A stretch of DNA of 12,097 nucleotides from Chloroflexota bacterium. GTDB lineage: Bacteria; Chloroflexota; Anaerolineae; Anaerolineales; DRMV01. A program made the translations under genes and the position numbers. Position 1 is the stretch's first letter; every line of letters begins with the position of its first letter. The notes beneath the pieces are model-generated. The model saw nothing but the letters and a program-made list of their open reading frames with translations. It had not been told where the DNA came from and did no database searches. Where the stretch lies: NCBI GenBank assembly GCA_013153375.1, contig JAADEN010000025.1, forward strand, positions 1-12,097. The letters are read 5' to 3'. Below, piece after piece: positions 1-6,515 of this stretch.

Positions 1-103
1 GGCCTCGCGGTCGCCGCGCCGCCTGCGATACGGGTTTGGGAAGCCGAAGCCGCAGGACGCCGTCCCCGGGCGGAAAAGAGGGCCCCAAATGGCGCGCCTC
101 TCC

Positions 104-132
104 TTGCCTTTTGGAGTCGTTTAAGGTATACT
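104..132 (+). promoter_or_regulatory. Promoter of the dcw operon (sigma70-type)
   Basis: A -35-like TTGCCT (104-109) and a -10-like TATACT (127-132) are separated by exactly 17 bp. The -10 matches TATAAT at five of six positions and the -35 matches TTGACA at four of six. It stands out in GC-rich sequence and lies about 85 bases upstream of the mraZ start codon. The expected transcription start is near 138-140, inside the first of the TGG boxes described separately. No transcription data are available, so the assignment rests on sequence match and position. It probably drives the whole operon, since no other promoter or terminator is obvious downstream. Confidence 0.75.
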
Positions 133-170
133 TTGGGGGAAACTGGTAGAAAGTGGCGCGAAATGGGGCG
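131..170 (+). promoter_or_regulatory. MraZ-binding boxes (probable autoregulatory operator)
   Basis: Four 10-bp units start at 131, 141, 151 and 161, each with TGG at the same phase (134, 144, 154, 164). The last three read AACTGGTAGA, AAGTGGCGCG and AAATGGGGCG. MraZ of E. coli is known to bind TGGG-type direct repeats separated by 5-nt spacers, which is the same 10-bp period, and mollicute MraZ binds AAAGTG-type repeats; 150-156 reads AAAGTGG. The boxes begin at the end of the -10 element and cover the expected transcription start, which fits repression. The mraZ gene itself follows about 46 bases downstream. Binding is inferred. Confidence 0.8.
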
Positions 171-187
171 CCGGAGTCTCTCCGGCG
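169..187 (+). promoter_or_regulatory. Leader hairpin upstream of mraZ
   Basis: CGCCGGAG (169-176) and CTCCGGCG (180-187) form a perfect 8-bp stem with a TCT loop. An outer helix is possible between 155-163 (GGCGCGAAA) and 188-195 (TTTCCGCC) with one bulged base, enclosing the last TGG box. It lies in the predicted 5' untranslated region, 30 bases before the mraZ start codon. No long T run follows, so it is a poor match to an intrinsic terminator. Possible roles are mRNA stability, control of mraZ translation, or simply DNA symmetry beside the operator. Confidence 0.5.
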
Positions 188-216
188 TTTCCGCCTTTAA
201 GTAGAGTGTAGAACGA

Positions 217-711
217 ATGTTCTTGGGCCAGTATGTGCACACCCTGGACGGCCACGGCCGCGTGATCATTCCGGCGCGCTTTCGCCCCGCGCTGCGGGAG
301 GGCGTGTATCTGTTGCGCGGCCTGGACCAGAACCTCATGGCCCTGACGCCGGCCCAATTCGAGGCCCTGGCCGCGCAGTTGCAGCGCTTGAGCCTCACCG
401 ACCCTGTGGCCCGGCAACTCAAGCGTTTGATCTTCTCGGCCGCGTCCTTCGAGCGGCTGGACAACGCGGGGCGGGTGCGCATCGCGCCGCCTTTGCGGGC
501 CCTGGCCGGTTTGAAGGACGAGGTCGTCATCGCGGGCGTGGGCGATTACTTCGAGATGTGGTCGCCCCAGGCGTGGGCCGCGCAAGAGCAGGCCTTGCAC
601 GACGCGGAGGCCAATGCCCAACGCTTCGCGGTGTTCCAACTGTCGCTGCAGTCCGCGGCCGCGCCGCGCGCCGCAGCCGAAGAGGCGGAGCCCGAGGATG
701 ACACGCCATGA
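217..711 (+). CDS. mraZ: Transcriptional regulator MraZ
   Basis: This is a DNA-binding regulator of the dcw cluster, 164 aa. The N terminus (MFLGQYVHTLDGHGRVIIP) is the family signature and fixes the start at 217. Two SpoVT/AbrB-like swapped-hairpin repeats are visible. The first is centred on DGHGRVIIPARFR (about residues 11-23) and the second on LDNAGRVRIAPPLR (about residues 80-95). The family is usually near 145 residues; the extra length is an Ala/Glu/Pro-rich tail after about residue 145, which looks disordered. No good Shine-Dalgarno precedes the ATG (nearest is a weak GTAGAG at 201-206), unlike the other genes here. Its stop overlaps the rsmH start as ATGA. The 10-bp-periodic TGG boxes on its promoter suggest autorepression of the operon. 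MraZ forms ring-shaped oligomers in studied species. Confidence 0.97.
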   Translation: MFLGQYVHTLDGHGRVIIPARFRPALREGVYLLRGLDQNLMALTPAQFEALAAQLQRLSLTDPVARQLKRLIFSAASFERLDNAGRVRIAPPLRALAGLKDEVVIAGVGDYFEMWSPQAWAAQEQALHDAEANAQRFAVFQLSLQSAAAPRAAAEEAEPEDDTP

Positions 712-1652
712 GCGCCCGCCACGAACCCGTGCTCCTGGACGCGGTGCGGACCGCGCTGCGTCCCCGGCCCGGGGGGCGGTATGTGGACGCCACGGTGGGC
801 CTGGGGGGGCACGCCGCGGCCCTGCTGGCCGCCAGCGCGCCCGACGGCCAACTACTCGGCCTGGATGTGGATCCCCAGGCCTTGGCCGTGGCCCGCGAGC
901 GTCTGGCCCCTTTTGGCCCGCGGGTGCACTTGCGCCACGGCTCGTACACCCACCTGGCCGATTATGTGCGCGCCCTGGGCTGGCACGGCCAGGTGGACGG
1001 CATCGTGGTGGACCTGGGTGTGTCGTCGTTGCAACTGGATTCGCCCGAGCGGGGCTTTTCCTTTCGCCACGATGCGCCTCTGGACATGCGCTTCGACCCC
1101 ACCCGCGAGGGCCCGACCGCGGCCGACCTGGTGAACACCCTGCCCGAAGACGAACTGGCCGATTTGCTGTGGCGTTATGGGGAAGAGCGGCGGGCGCGCG
1201 CGGTGGCGCGGGCCATCGTGCGGAACCGGCCCATCACCACCACGGGGCAACTGGCTCAGGTCGTGGCCTCGGCCACTCGCAGCGGCAAGCCCGGCATGCA
1301 CCCCGCCACCCGCACTTTTCAGGCCTTGCGCATCGCGGTCAATCGGGAGTTGGAAAATCTGGAGCGGTTGCTTCCTCAGGCGTTGGAGGTGTTGGCCCCC
1401 GGCGGGCGCCTGGCCGTCATCGCTTTCCATTCCCTGGAGGATCGCATCGTCAAGCACTTTTTGCGCCGTGAAAGCCGCGATTGTCTTTGTCCGCCCGAGC
1501 AGTTGGTCTGCACCTGCGGCCACCGGGCCCAGGTGCGGCTGGTGCGGCCCTTCCCGTGGCGGCCCGAGGCCGACGAAGTGAGCCGCAATCCGCGTGCCCG
1601 CAGCGCGCGCTTGCGGGTGGCGGAGAAACTGCCGTCCGGCGAGCATGCATAG
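708..1652 (+). CDS. rsmH: 16S rRNA (cytosine-1402 N4)-methyltransferase RsmH
   Basis: RsmH (formerly MraW) methylates N4 of C1402 in the ribosomal P site of 16S rRNA, using S-adenosylmethionine. The protein has 314 aa, the usual length. Visible motifs are HEPVLLDAV near the N terminus, the SAM-binding DATVGLGGH (residues 27-35), GLDVDPQAL, VVDLGVSSLQLD, HPATRTFQALRIAVN and IAFHSLEDRIVK (FHSLED 240-245). The C-terminal part holds four cysteines at 259, 261, 268 and 270 (CxC-x6-CxC), absent from the E. coli protein as I recall it, which might bind a metal. The ATG at 708 overlaps the mraZ stop by four bases and is preceded by GAGG (694-697). The gene is almost always second in dcw clusters, so context agrees with sequence. 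Confidence 0.97.
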   Translation: MSARHEPVLLDAVRTALRPRPGGRYVDATVGLGGHAAALLAASAPDGQLLGLDVDPQALAVARERLAPFGPRVHLRHGSYTHLADYVRALGWHGQVDGIVVDLGVSSLQLDSPERGFSFRHDAPLDMRFDPTREGPTAADLVNTLPEDELADLLWRYGEERRARAVARAIVRNRPITTTGQLAQVVASATRSGKPGMHPATRTFQALRIAVNRELENLERLLPQALEVLAPGGRLAVIAFHSLEDRIVKHFLRRESRDCLCPPEQLVCTCGHRAQVRLVRPFPWRPEADEVSRNPRARSARLRVAEKLPSGEHA

Positions 1653-1664
1653 AGGAGCGCACCG

Positions 1665-2216
1665 ATGTGGCCTGCGTTTTTCCCCCGCCCCGCCCAGGCT
1701 TGGAGCCTGGCCCGCCGCGCGGCCCAGGCCCAGGCTTGGCGTCGGTTTTGGACGCGCCAGGGCGTGCGTTGGGCCCGCTGGGCCCTGGGCGTGGCCGCGC
1801 TGTTTTTGGTCGTCGCGGCGCATTTGTACCTGGCCAACCAGGCCGTCGTGTTGTGGGAAGACATCCGTACCATGCAGTACGAATCGTGGCAGTTGTGGTG
1901 GGACATCGTGACCTGGCAGACCGACCTGGCCCGCCAGCGCAACGCGCAGGCCATGCAAGAAGCCGTGTCGCAATTGGATTTGCGCTGGCCCGAACCGGCC
2001 CGCGTGTTGTATGTGCCCGTGGCTCTGCCGTCCCATCCGCCCGAGGCCGCGGTTCAAGTGCCCGGCGTGTGGGCTCCGCCGCCGACGCCCGACCCGTGGC
2101 TGCCGCCCGAGTACACCATCAGCGGCAGCCAGTGGCTGGCTCAAGGCGGCTGGGAACGCCTGCGGCAGGCCCTGGGCTTGCCCGAGGCCGACCTGCGCGC
2201 CGGCATTTCGCGTTGA
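1665..2216 (+). CDS. FtsL-like bitopic division protein, Trp-rich
   Basis: This 183-aa protein occupies the slot of ftsL between rsmH and ftsI. It has a basic, Trp-containing cytoplasmic N terminus (1-37) and one membrane segment (about 38-57, LGVAALFLVVAAHLYLA). A short, probably helical stretch follows (58-105), then a Pro-rich external tail (109-183). FtsL normally joins DivIC/FtsB and FtsI/FtsW at the septum. Topology and position fit, but I see no specific FtsL motif, and the tail is longer than in typical FtsL, so the name is positional. Sixteen of 183 residues are Trp, which is very unusual. An 11-bp direct repeat (1693-1703 and 1729-1739) encodes AQAW twice, 12 residues apart. The start at 1665 has GAGGAG (1652-1657) seven bases upstream, partly within the rsmH stop. 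Confidence 0.75.
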   Translation: MWPAFFPRPAQAWSLARRAAQAQAWRRFWTRQGVRWARWALGVAALFLVVAAHLYLANQAVVLWEDIRTMQYESWQLWWDIVTWQTDLARQRNAQAMQEAVSQLDLRWPEPARVLYVPVALPSHPPEAAVQVPGVWAPPPTPDPWLPPEYTISGSQWLAQGGWERLRQALGLPEADLRAGISR

Positions 2217-2220
2217 GGAG
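2215..2220 (+). promoter_or_regulatory. Ribosome binding site that sets the ftsI start
   Basis: GAGGAG (2215-2220) overlaps the TGA stop of the upstream gene (2214-2216). It is six bases before a GTG (2227) and twelve before an in-frame ATG (2233). The spacing favours the GTG. It argues against the far upstream in-frame ATG at 2011, which would place 216 bases of coding inside the preceding gene. Confidence 0.75.
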
Positions 2221-2226
2221 CCTGCC

Positions 2227-4089
2227 GTGAGCATGCCATCGCGTTTCGTCGCTTCCGAACCCGCTGCCAGGGACGCCGAGGCTGGAGGGCCGCCGCCCAC
2301 CGCGTCCAGCCCGCGGCCTTTTTACATGCTGGGGGGCTTGTTGGGCGGCGTGGCCCTGCTCATCGTCCTGCGCCTGATTTGGTTCCAGATCGACCCCGAG
2401 TTGGCCGAGTTCCGCGAGTTCGCGCGTCAGGATCGGGGCTACATGACCGGCGAGATGTTCCCCTTGCCCCGGGGCTGGATCACCGACCGTCACGGTCGTG
2501 TGCTGGCCGGCGCGCGCCTGGCCTATCAGTTGGATGTCGCGCCCGACGCGCTGCGGCGTCCCGGCGAGGTGGTGGCCGTGCTGGCCGGCGTGCTGGAGAT
2601 GTCGCCCGAAGCCTTGTGGGCCCGTCTGGCCCCGGACGAGCAGGCTCAGACCCCGCCCGCAGTCATGTTGTCCTACACCATCACCCCCCGGCAGCGGGAA
2701 TTGCTTTTGCAATGGTGGGCCCGCTGGGCCGCGCTGGGCGACCAGTCCCCCATTGATCCGAACCGCAACGATGTGTTTCGCTTCACCCCCGTGCTGGTGC
2801 GCGATTATCCCGAGGGCGATGTGGCCGGCAATGTGCTCGGCTTCGTCACCCTCAGCGATCGCGAGGCCCGGCCCATGTGGGTGGGCAACTTCGGCGTGGA
2901 AGAATACTACGACCGCCTGCTGCAACAGCAGTGGGTCACCATCCCCTTTTACGAACCCTACAGCGTGACCGCGGAGCAGGTGCCTTTGCCCGAGCCGCCC
3001 TCGGGCCTGGTGCTCACCGTGGACCGGGATGTGCAGGCCCTGGTGGAGTCCATTCTGGACGAGGCCCTTGAGGAGTACGAGGCCCGTCGGGGGGTCATCA
3101 TCGTCATGCGGCCCAAGACGGGCGAGATCTTGGCCCTGGCCATGAGCCCGCGGCCCCGCCTGGACGATTACGACAGCGTGTTGTCGTTCTTGCGCACCTT
3201 CGAGGGGCAGGGCTGGAACTGGGCCGTGGAGCACACCTACGAGCCCGGATCGGTGATGAAGCCCATCATGCTGTCCATCGCCCTGGACTCGGGCGCCATT
3301 GACCCCGATTTCACCTACATGGACACGGGCGTCGAATATCCTTGCGGCGGCACCGCGCCCGTGTACAACTGGGACTACGGCGCGCACATGAAGCAAGACA
3401 TCGTGGGCTGCTTGGCCAACTCCCTTAACACTTGCTTCGCCAACATCGCCATGCATGTGCCCCGCGAGACGGTGCGCACTTACATGGAGGCCTTTGGTTT
3501 CGGCCAGCCCACCGGCGTTGACCTGGCCCCTGAGCGTTCGGGGATGTTCTCCGTGGCGGCCTGCTCCGATCACTCGCGGCTGGGTTTTGGGTACGCGGTG
3601 TCGGTCACGCCGCTGCAACTGGCGGCGGCCGAGGCGGCCATCGCCAACGGTGGGTTCCTCATGCGGCCCTACCTGGTCAAAGCCCAACTGGTCAACGGTC
3701 GGCTGGTGCCCACGCCGTTCCCGCAGGTGGTGCGGCGGGTGATGCGCGCCGAAACCGCGGCCCAGGTCAACGATTTTCTGGCCCGCTCCATGACCCACGA
3801 CACTTACAAGAACGCGGAAGTGGAAGGCTACCTCCTGGCGGGCAAGACGGGCACCGCGTTCAACCCTCGCGATCCCGACGACCTGCTCGACGCGACCATG
3901 GTGGGTTGGGGGCCGGTGGGCGATCCCCAATTTCTGGTGCTGGTTTGGCTGGAAGACCCGCGGGCCAACGACGGCTGGGCCTCGTTGACGGCCGCGCCCA
4001 CCTTCCGGCGGGTGGTGGAGCGTCTGGTGGTCATCCTGGGCGTCCCGCCCCAAGACGGGGCCGTCCAGGCCGCCTATCGCGGGCGTTGA
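2227..4089 (+). CDS. ftsI: Class B penicillin-binding protein FtsI (peptidoglycan D,D-transpeptidase)
   Basis: This is a septal transpeptidase that crosslinks peptidoglycan stems outside the membrane. From the GTG at 2227 it has 620 aa, within the family range. The order is a short cytoplasmic N terminus, one membrane anchor (about 32-54), a dimerisation/pedestal domain (about 60-300), and the penicillin-binding transpeptidase domain. The active-site motifs are complete: SVMK with catalytic Ser342 in YEPGSVMKP, SLN at 399-401, and KTGTA with Lys540. No PASTA repeats follow. The ATG at 2233 is an alternative start giving 618 aa. Position after the FtsL-like gene and in the same operon as ftsW points to FtsI rather than the elongation PBP2. 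The end of the gene is ten bases before murF, where murE would usually be expected. Confidence 0.95.
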   Translation: MSMPSRFVASEPAARDAEAGGPPPTASSPRPFYMLGGLLGGVALLIVLRLIWFQIDPELAEFREFARQDRGYMTGEMFPLPRGWITDRHGRVLAGARLAYQLDVAPDALRRPGEVVAVLAGVLEMSPEALWARLAPDEQAQTPPAVMLSYTITPRQRELLLQWWARWAALGDQSPIDPNRNDVFRFTPVLVRDYPEGDVAGNVLGFVTLSDREARPMWVGNFGVEEYYDRLLQQQWVTIPFYEPYSVTAEQVPLPEPPSGLVLTVDRDVQALVESILDEALEEYEARRGVIIVMRPKTGEILALAMSPRPRLDDYDSVLSFLRTFEGQGWNWAVEHTYEPGSVMKPIMLSIALDSGAIDPDFTYMDTGVEYPCGGTAPVYNWDYGAHMKQDIVGCLANSLNTCFANIAMHVPRETVRTYMEAFGFGQPTGVDLAPERSGMFSVAACSDHSRLGFGYAVSVTPLQLAAAEAAIANGGFLMRPYLVKAQLVNGRLVPTPFPQVVRRVMRAETAAQVNDFLARSMTHDTYKNAEVEGYLLAGKTGTAFNPRDPDDLLDATMVGWGPVGDPQFLVLVWLEDPRANDGWASLTAAPTFRRVVERLVVILGVPPQDGAVQAAYRGR

Positions 4090-4099
4090 GGCAAAGGGT

Positions 4100-5524
4100 A
4101 TGCGTGTCGCGGATGTGATCCACGGCCTCACGGGCCAATATCCCCCCCACGGCGGGCAGGAGCCCATCACCGCCGCGGTGATCGATTCGCGGCGGGCCAC
4201 GCCGGGCAGTCTGTTCATCGCCCTGCCGGGGGAGCATCACGATGGCCACGACTTCGTGGCCGACGCGTTCGCGCGCGGCGCGCGGCTGGCCCTGGTGCAC
4301 CGCGAGGTGCCCGACTGCCCCACCCTGGACCTGCGCGGCGGGTTCGACCCGGCCGCGTGGGATGCGTTCCAGTTGCCAGGCTGCCTGCGGGTGGAGGATA
4401 CGCTCCGCGGGTTGCAGACCCTGGCCCGCAACTGGCGGCGTCGGCTGCCCGACCTGCGGGTGGTGGGCATCACGGGCAGCGTGGGCAAGACCTCGACCAA
4501 GGAGTTGGTGGCCCAGGTGTTGGCCCAGCGTTATCGGGTGCTCAAGAACCCGGGCAATTACAACAACGAGATCGGGCTGCCGTTGACCTTGCTGCACGCC
4601 CGGCCCGAGCACCAGTGGGCCGTGCTGGAGATGGGTTTCTATGTGCCCGGCGACATCGCGTTGCTGTGCGACATCGCGCAGCCGCACATCGGCGTGGTGA
4701 CCAATGTGGGCATGGTGCACGCGGAGCGGGCCGGGTCGCAGGAGGCCATCGCCCAGGGCAAGGCCGAGTTGGTGGAGGCCCTGCCGCCCCAGGGCGCGGC
4801 CGTGCTCAATTACGATGACCCCTGGGTGCGGGGCATGGCCGGGTGCACCGCGGCGCGGGTCTTCTTCTACGGCCTGAGCCCCGAGGCCGACCTGTGGGCC
4901 TCCCAGGTCGAAGGTCTGGGCCTGGACGGCATCCGCTTCGTGTTTCACTATCGGGGCGAGGCCGTGCCCGTGCATCTGCCCCTCCTGGGCCGGCACGCGG
5001 TGCAACTGGCCTTGCGGGCCGCGGCCGTGGGCCTGCTGGCCGGGCTCGACTGGCCCGACCTGCTGCGGGGCCTGCGGGCCGACCAGGCCCAGTTGCGCGT
5101 CATGACCGTGTCCACGCCCCAGGGCGCGCTGGTCATCGACGACACCTACAACGCCGCGCCCCAATCCATGCTGGCCGCGCTCAACCTGTTGGCCGACATC
5201 CAGGGCCGCCGCAAGATCGCCATCCTGGGCGACATGCTGGAACTGGGGCCTTACGCAGAGGCCGGGCACGAGATGGTGGGCGCGCGCGCGGCCGAGGTGG
5301 TGGATTATCTGCTCACTTTTGGCCCCCTGGCCCGGCGTATGGCCCAGGCCGCGCGACGGGCCGGGCTGCCCGCGGCGCGGGTGGCCGCGTTCGACGCGGA
5401 CCAGGTGGACGCGCTCGTCGCGCACGCGCGGCGTCTGCTGGGCCCCGACGATGTGGTGCTGGTCAAAGGCTCCCGGGGGATGCGCATGGAACGCATCGTG
5501 GCCGCACTGGAGGCGTCCCCATGA
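4100..5524 (+). CDS. murF: UDP-MurNAc-tripeptide:D-Ala-D-Ala ligase MurF
   Basis: This cytoplasmic Mur ligase adds D-Ala-D-Ala to the UDP-MurNAc-tripeptide using ATP. It has 474 aa, a normal length. The N-terminal domain carries DSRRATPGSLFIALPGEHHD, typical of MurF. The ATP-binding loop is GITGSVGKTSTKE (from residue 123, Lys130), followed by NPGNYNNEIGLPLTLL, a MurF signature. DDTYNAAPQSM (from 347) and the end KGSRGMRMERI are also MurF-like. I considered MurE, but the NNEIG element and C-terminal domain fit MurF. GAGG (4088-4091), overlapping the ftsI stop, is the likely ribosome binding site. The last base of codon 474 and the stop overlap the mraY start (ATGA). The tripeptide substrate implies a MurE activity encoded elsewhere. 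Confidence 0.95.
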   Translation: MRVADVIHGLTGQYPPHGGQEPITAAVIDSRRATPGSLFIALPGEHHDGHDFVADAFARGARLALVHREVPDCPTLDLRGGFDPAAWDAFQLPGCLRVEDTLRGLQTLARNWRRRLPDLRVVGITGSVGKTSTKELVAQVLAQRYRVLKNPGNYNNEIGLPLTLLHARPEHQWAVLEMGFYVPGDIALLCDIAQPHIGVVTNVGMVHAERAGSQEAIAQGKAELVEALPPQGAAVLNYDDPWVRGMAGCTAARVFFYGLSPEADLWASQVEGLGLDGIRFVFHYRGEAVPVHLPLLGRHAVQLALRAAAVGLLAGLDWPDLLRGLRADQAQLRVMTVSTPQGALVIDDTYNAAPQSMLAALNLLADIQGRRKIAILGDMLELGPYAEAGHEMVGARAAEVVDYLLTFGPLARRMAQAARRAGLPAARVAAFDADQVDALVAHARRLLGPDDVVLVKGSRGMRMERIVAALEASP

Positions 5525-6507
5525 CCCACACGGCAGCCATTCTGGGCCTGATGGCGGTGAGTTTCATGCTGACCTTGATTTGGGGTGAACCCATGCTGCG
5601 GGTGCTGCGGCACTTTCGCATCGGCAAGCGTATTCGGGTCGAGGGGCCGCAGCGCCATCAGATCAAGATCGGCACGCCCACCATGGGCGGCTGGATCATC
5701 GTGGTGCCCGTCACTTTGCTGTCGTTGTTCTTTTACGCCACCAAGATTTGGGGCCTGACCTTCTTGGGGCGGGAGATGTTGTTGCCGGTGGGTTTGATGG
5801 TCGGACACGCCTTGTTGGGCGCGGTGGACGATTGGCTGGGCGTGCGCGAGACGCCCACGGGCATGCGGGCGCGCACCAAGTTCGGCCTGCAAGTGCTGCT
5901 GGCCGTCGCGGCCGCGTGGTGGCTGCACGACATCTACGAAGCGCCGCCCATGTATCTGCCCGGCATCCAACTGCCCGTGCCCCTGGGCTGGGTGTACATG
6001 CCGCTGAGCGTGCTCATCATCGTGGGTACATCCAATGCGGTCAACCTGACCGACGGCCTGGACAGTTTGGCGGGGCTGATCGCGGCCACCGCGTTCGCTG
6101 CATACGGCGGCATCGCGCTGGCCCAGGGCGACGCGGCCTTGGCCCGCTTCGCGTTCTTGGTGGTCGGCAGCGTGTTGGGCTTCTTGTGGTTCAACGCGCA
6201 TCCCGCCCAGTTGTTCATGGGCGATACGGGCTCCCTGGCCCTGGGCGCGACCCTGGGCGTCATCGCGCTCATGACGGGCGAGTGGCTGGTGCTGCCCCTC
6301 ATCGCCATCATCCCTTTGGCCGAGACCTTGAGCGTGATCTTGCAGGTGGCGTACTTCAAACTCACGGGCGGGCAGCGCATCTTCAAGATGGCGCCCCTGC
6401 ATCACCACTTCGAACTCTCGGGTTGGAGCGAAACCCAGGTGGTGATGCGTTTTTGGTTGGTGAATTTGTTGGCCGCGCTGATCGGCGTGCTGATCGCGCT
6501 GGCGTAG
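5521..6507 (+). CDS. mraY: Phospho-N-acetylmuramoyl-pentapeptide transferase MraY
   Basis: This integral membrane enzyme transfers phospho-MurNAc-pentapeptide from UDP to undecaprenyl phosphate, making lipid I. It has 328 aa and about ten hydrophobic segments. Family motifs are all seen: GTPTMGG (51-57), the aspartate pair VDDWLG (Asp103, Asp104), NLTDGLDSLAG (from 175), FMGDTGSLALG (Asp235) and APLHHHFELSGW (His294-296). These cover the Mg2+ and uridine-binding sites known in the family. The lysine that often follows the Asp pair (DDxxK) is not at the usual spot; the sequence reads DDWLGVRE. The ATG at 5521 overlaps the murF stop, with GGAGG at 5509-5513 upstream, so translation is probably coupled. 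Confidence 0.97.
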   Translation: MTHTAAILGLMAVSFMLTLIWGEPMLRVLRHFRIGKRIRVEGPQRHQIKIGTPTMGGWIIVVPVTLLSLFFYATKIWGLTFLGREMLLPVGLMVGHALLGAVDDWLGVRETPTGMRARTKFGLQVLLAVAAAWWLHDIYEAPPMYLPGIQLPVPLGWVYMPLSVLIIVGTSNAVNLTDGLDSLAGLIAATAFAAYGGIALAQGDAALARFAFLVVGSVLGFLWFNAHPAQLFMGDTGSLALGATLGVIALMTGEWLVLPLIAIIPLAETLSVILQVAYFKLTGGQRIFKMAPLHHHFELSGWSETQVVMRFWLVNLLAALIGVLIALA

Positions 6508-6515
6508 GAGCGACG

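Noticed and set aside
22..56. Inverted repeat CCTGCG/CGCAGG
   Set aside because: Only 6 bp with a 23-base loop in GC-rich sequence; expected by chance.
1..103. Possible end of an upstream gene
   Set aside because: More than one frame is open through this stretch and no family is recognisable in about 100 bases, so no gene is called.
169..195. Leader hairpin as an intrinsic terminator
   Set aside because: Only short T runs interrupted by CCGCC follow the stem, so termination is not supported. Kept as a leader hairpin.
614..1471. Same-strand 285-codon frame overlapping mraZ and rsmH
   Set aside because: Arg/Pro/Gly-rich translation without motifs; it is an alternative frame of rsmH.
1693..1739. 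11-bp direct repeat as a mobile element footprint
   Set aside because: It lies within a coding frame with a 36-bp (12-codon) spacing and encodes a repeated AQAW; better explained as a protein-level repeat.
2011..2226. Upstream ATG at 2011 as the ftsI start
   Set aside because: It would overlap the FtsL-like gene by about 200 bases and add a Cys/Arg/Pro-rich extension foreign to the family. The GTG at 2227 has a well-spaced GAGGAG.
852..2300. Antisense open frame of 482 codons opposite rsmH and the FtsL-like gene
   Set aside because: Low-complexity composition, no ribosome binding site or motif, and fully opposite supported genes.
2119..4218. Long antisense open frame (699 codons) opposite ftsI
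   Set aside because: It mirrors a well-supported transpeptidase gene with all active-site motifs. Its translation is rich in His, Gly, Arg and Gln without motifs, as expected for antisense of GC-rich coding DNA.
4100..5524. MurE instead of MurF
   Set aside because: The NNEIGLPLTLL element, DSRRATPGSLFIAL start and C-terminal domain fit MurF, and no MurE-specific DNPR-type motif is visible.
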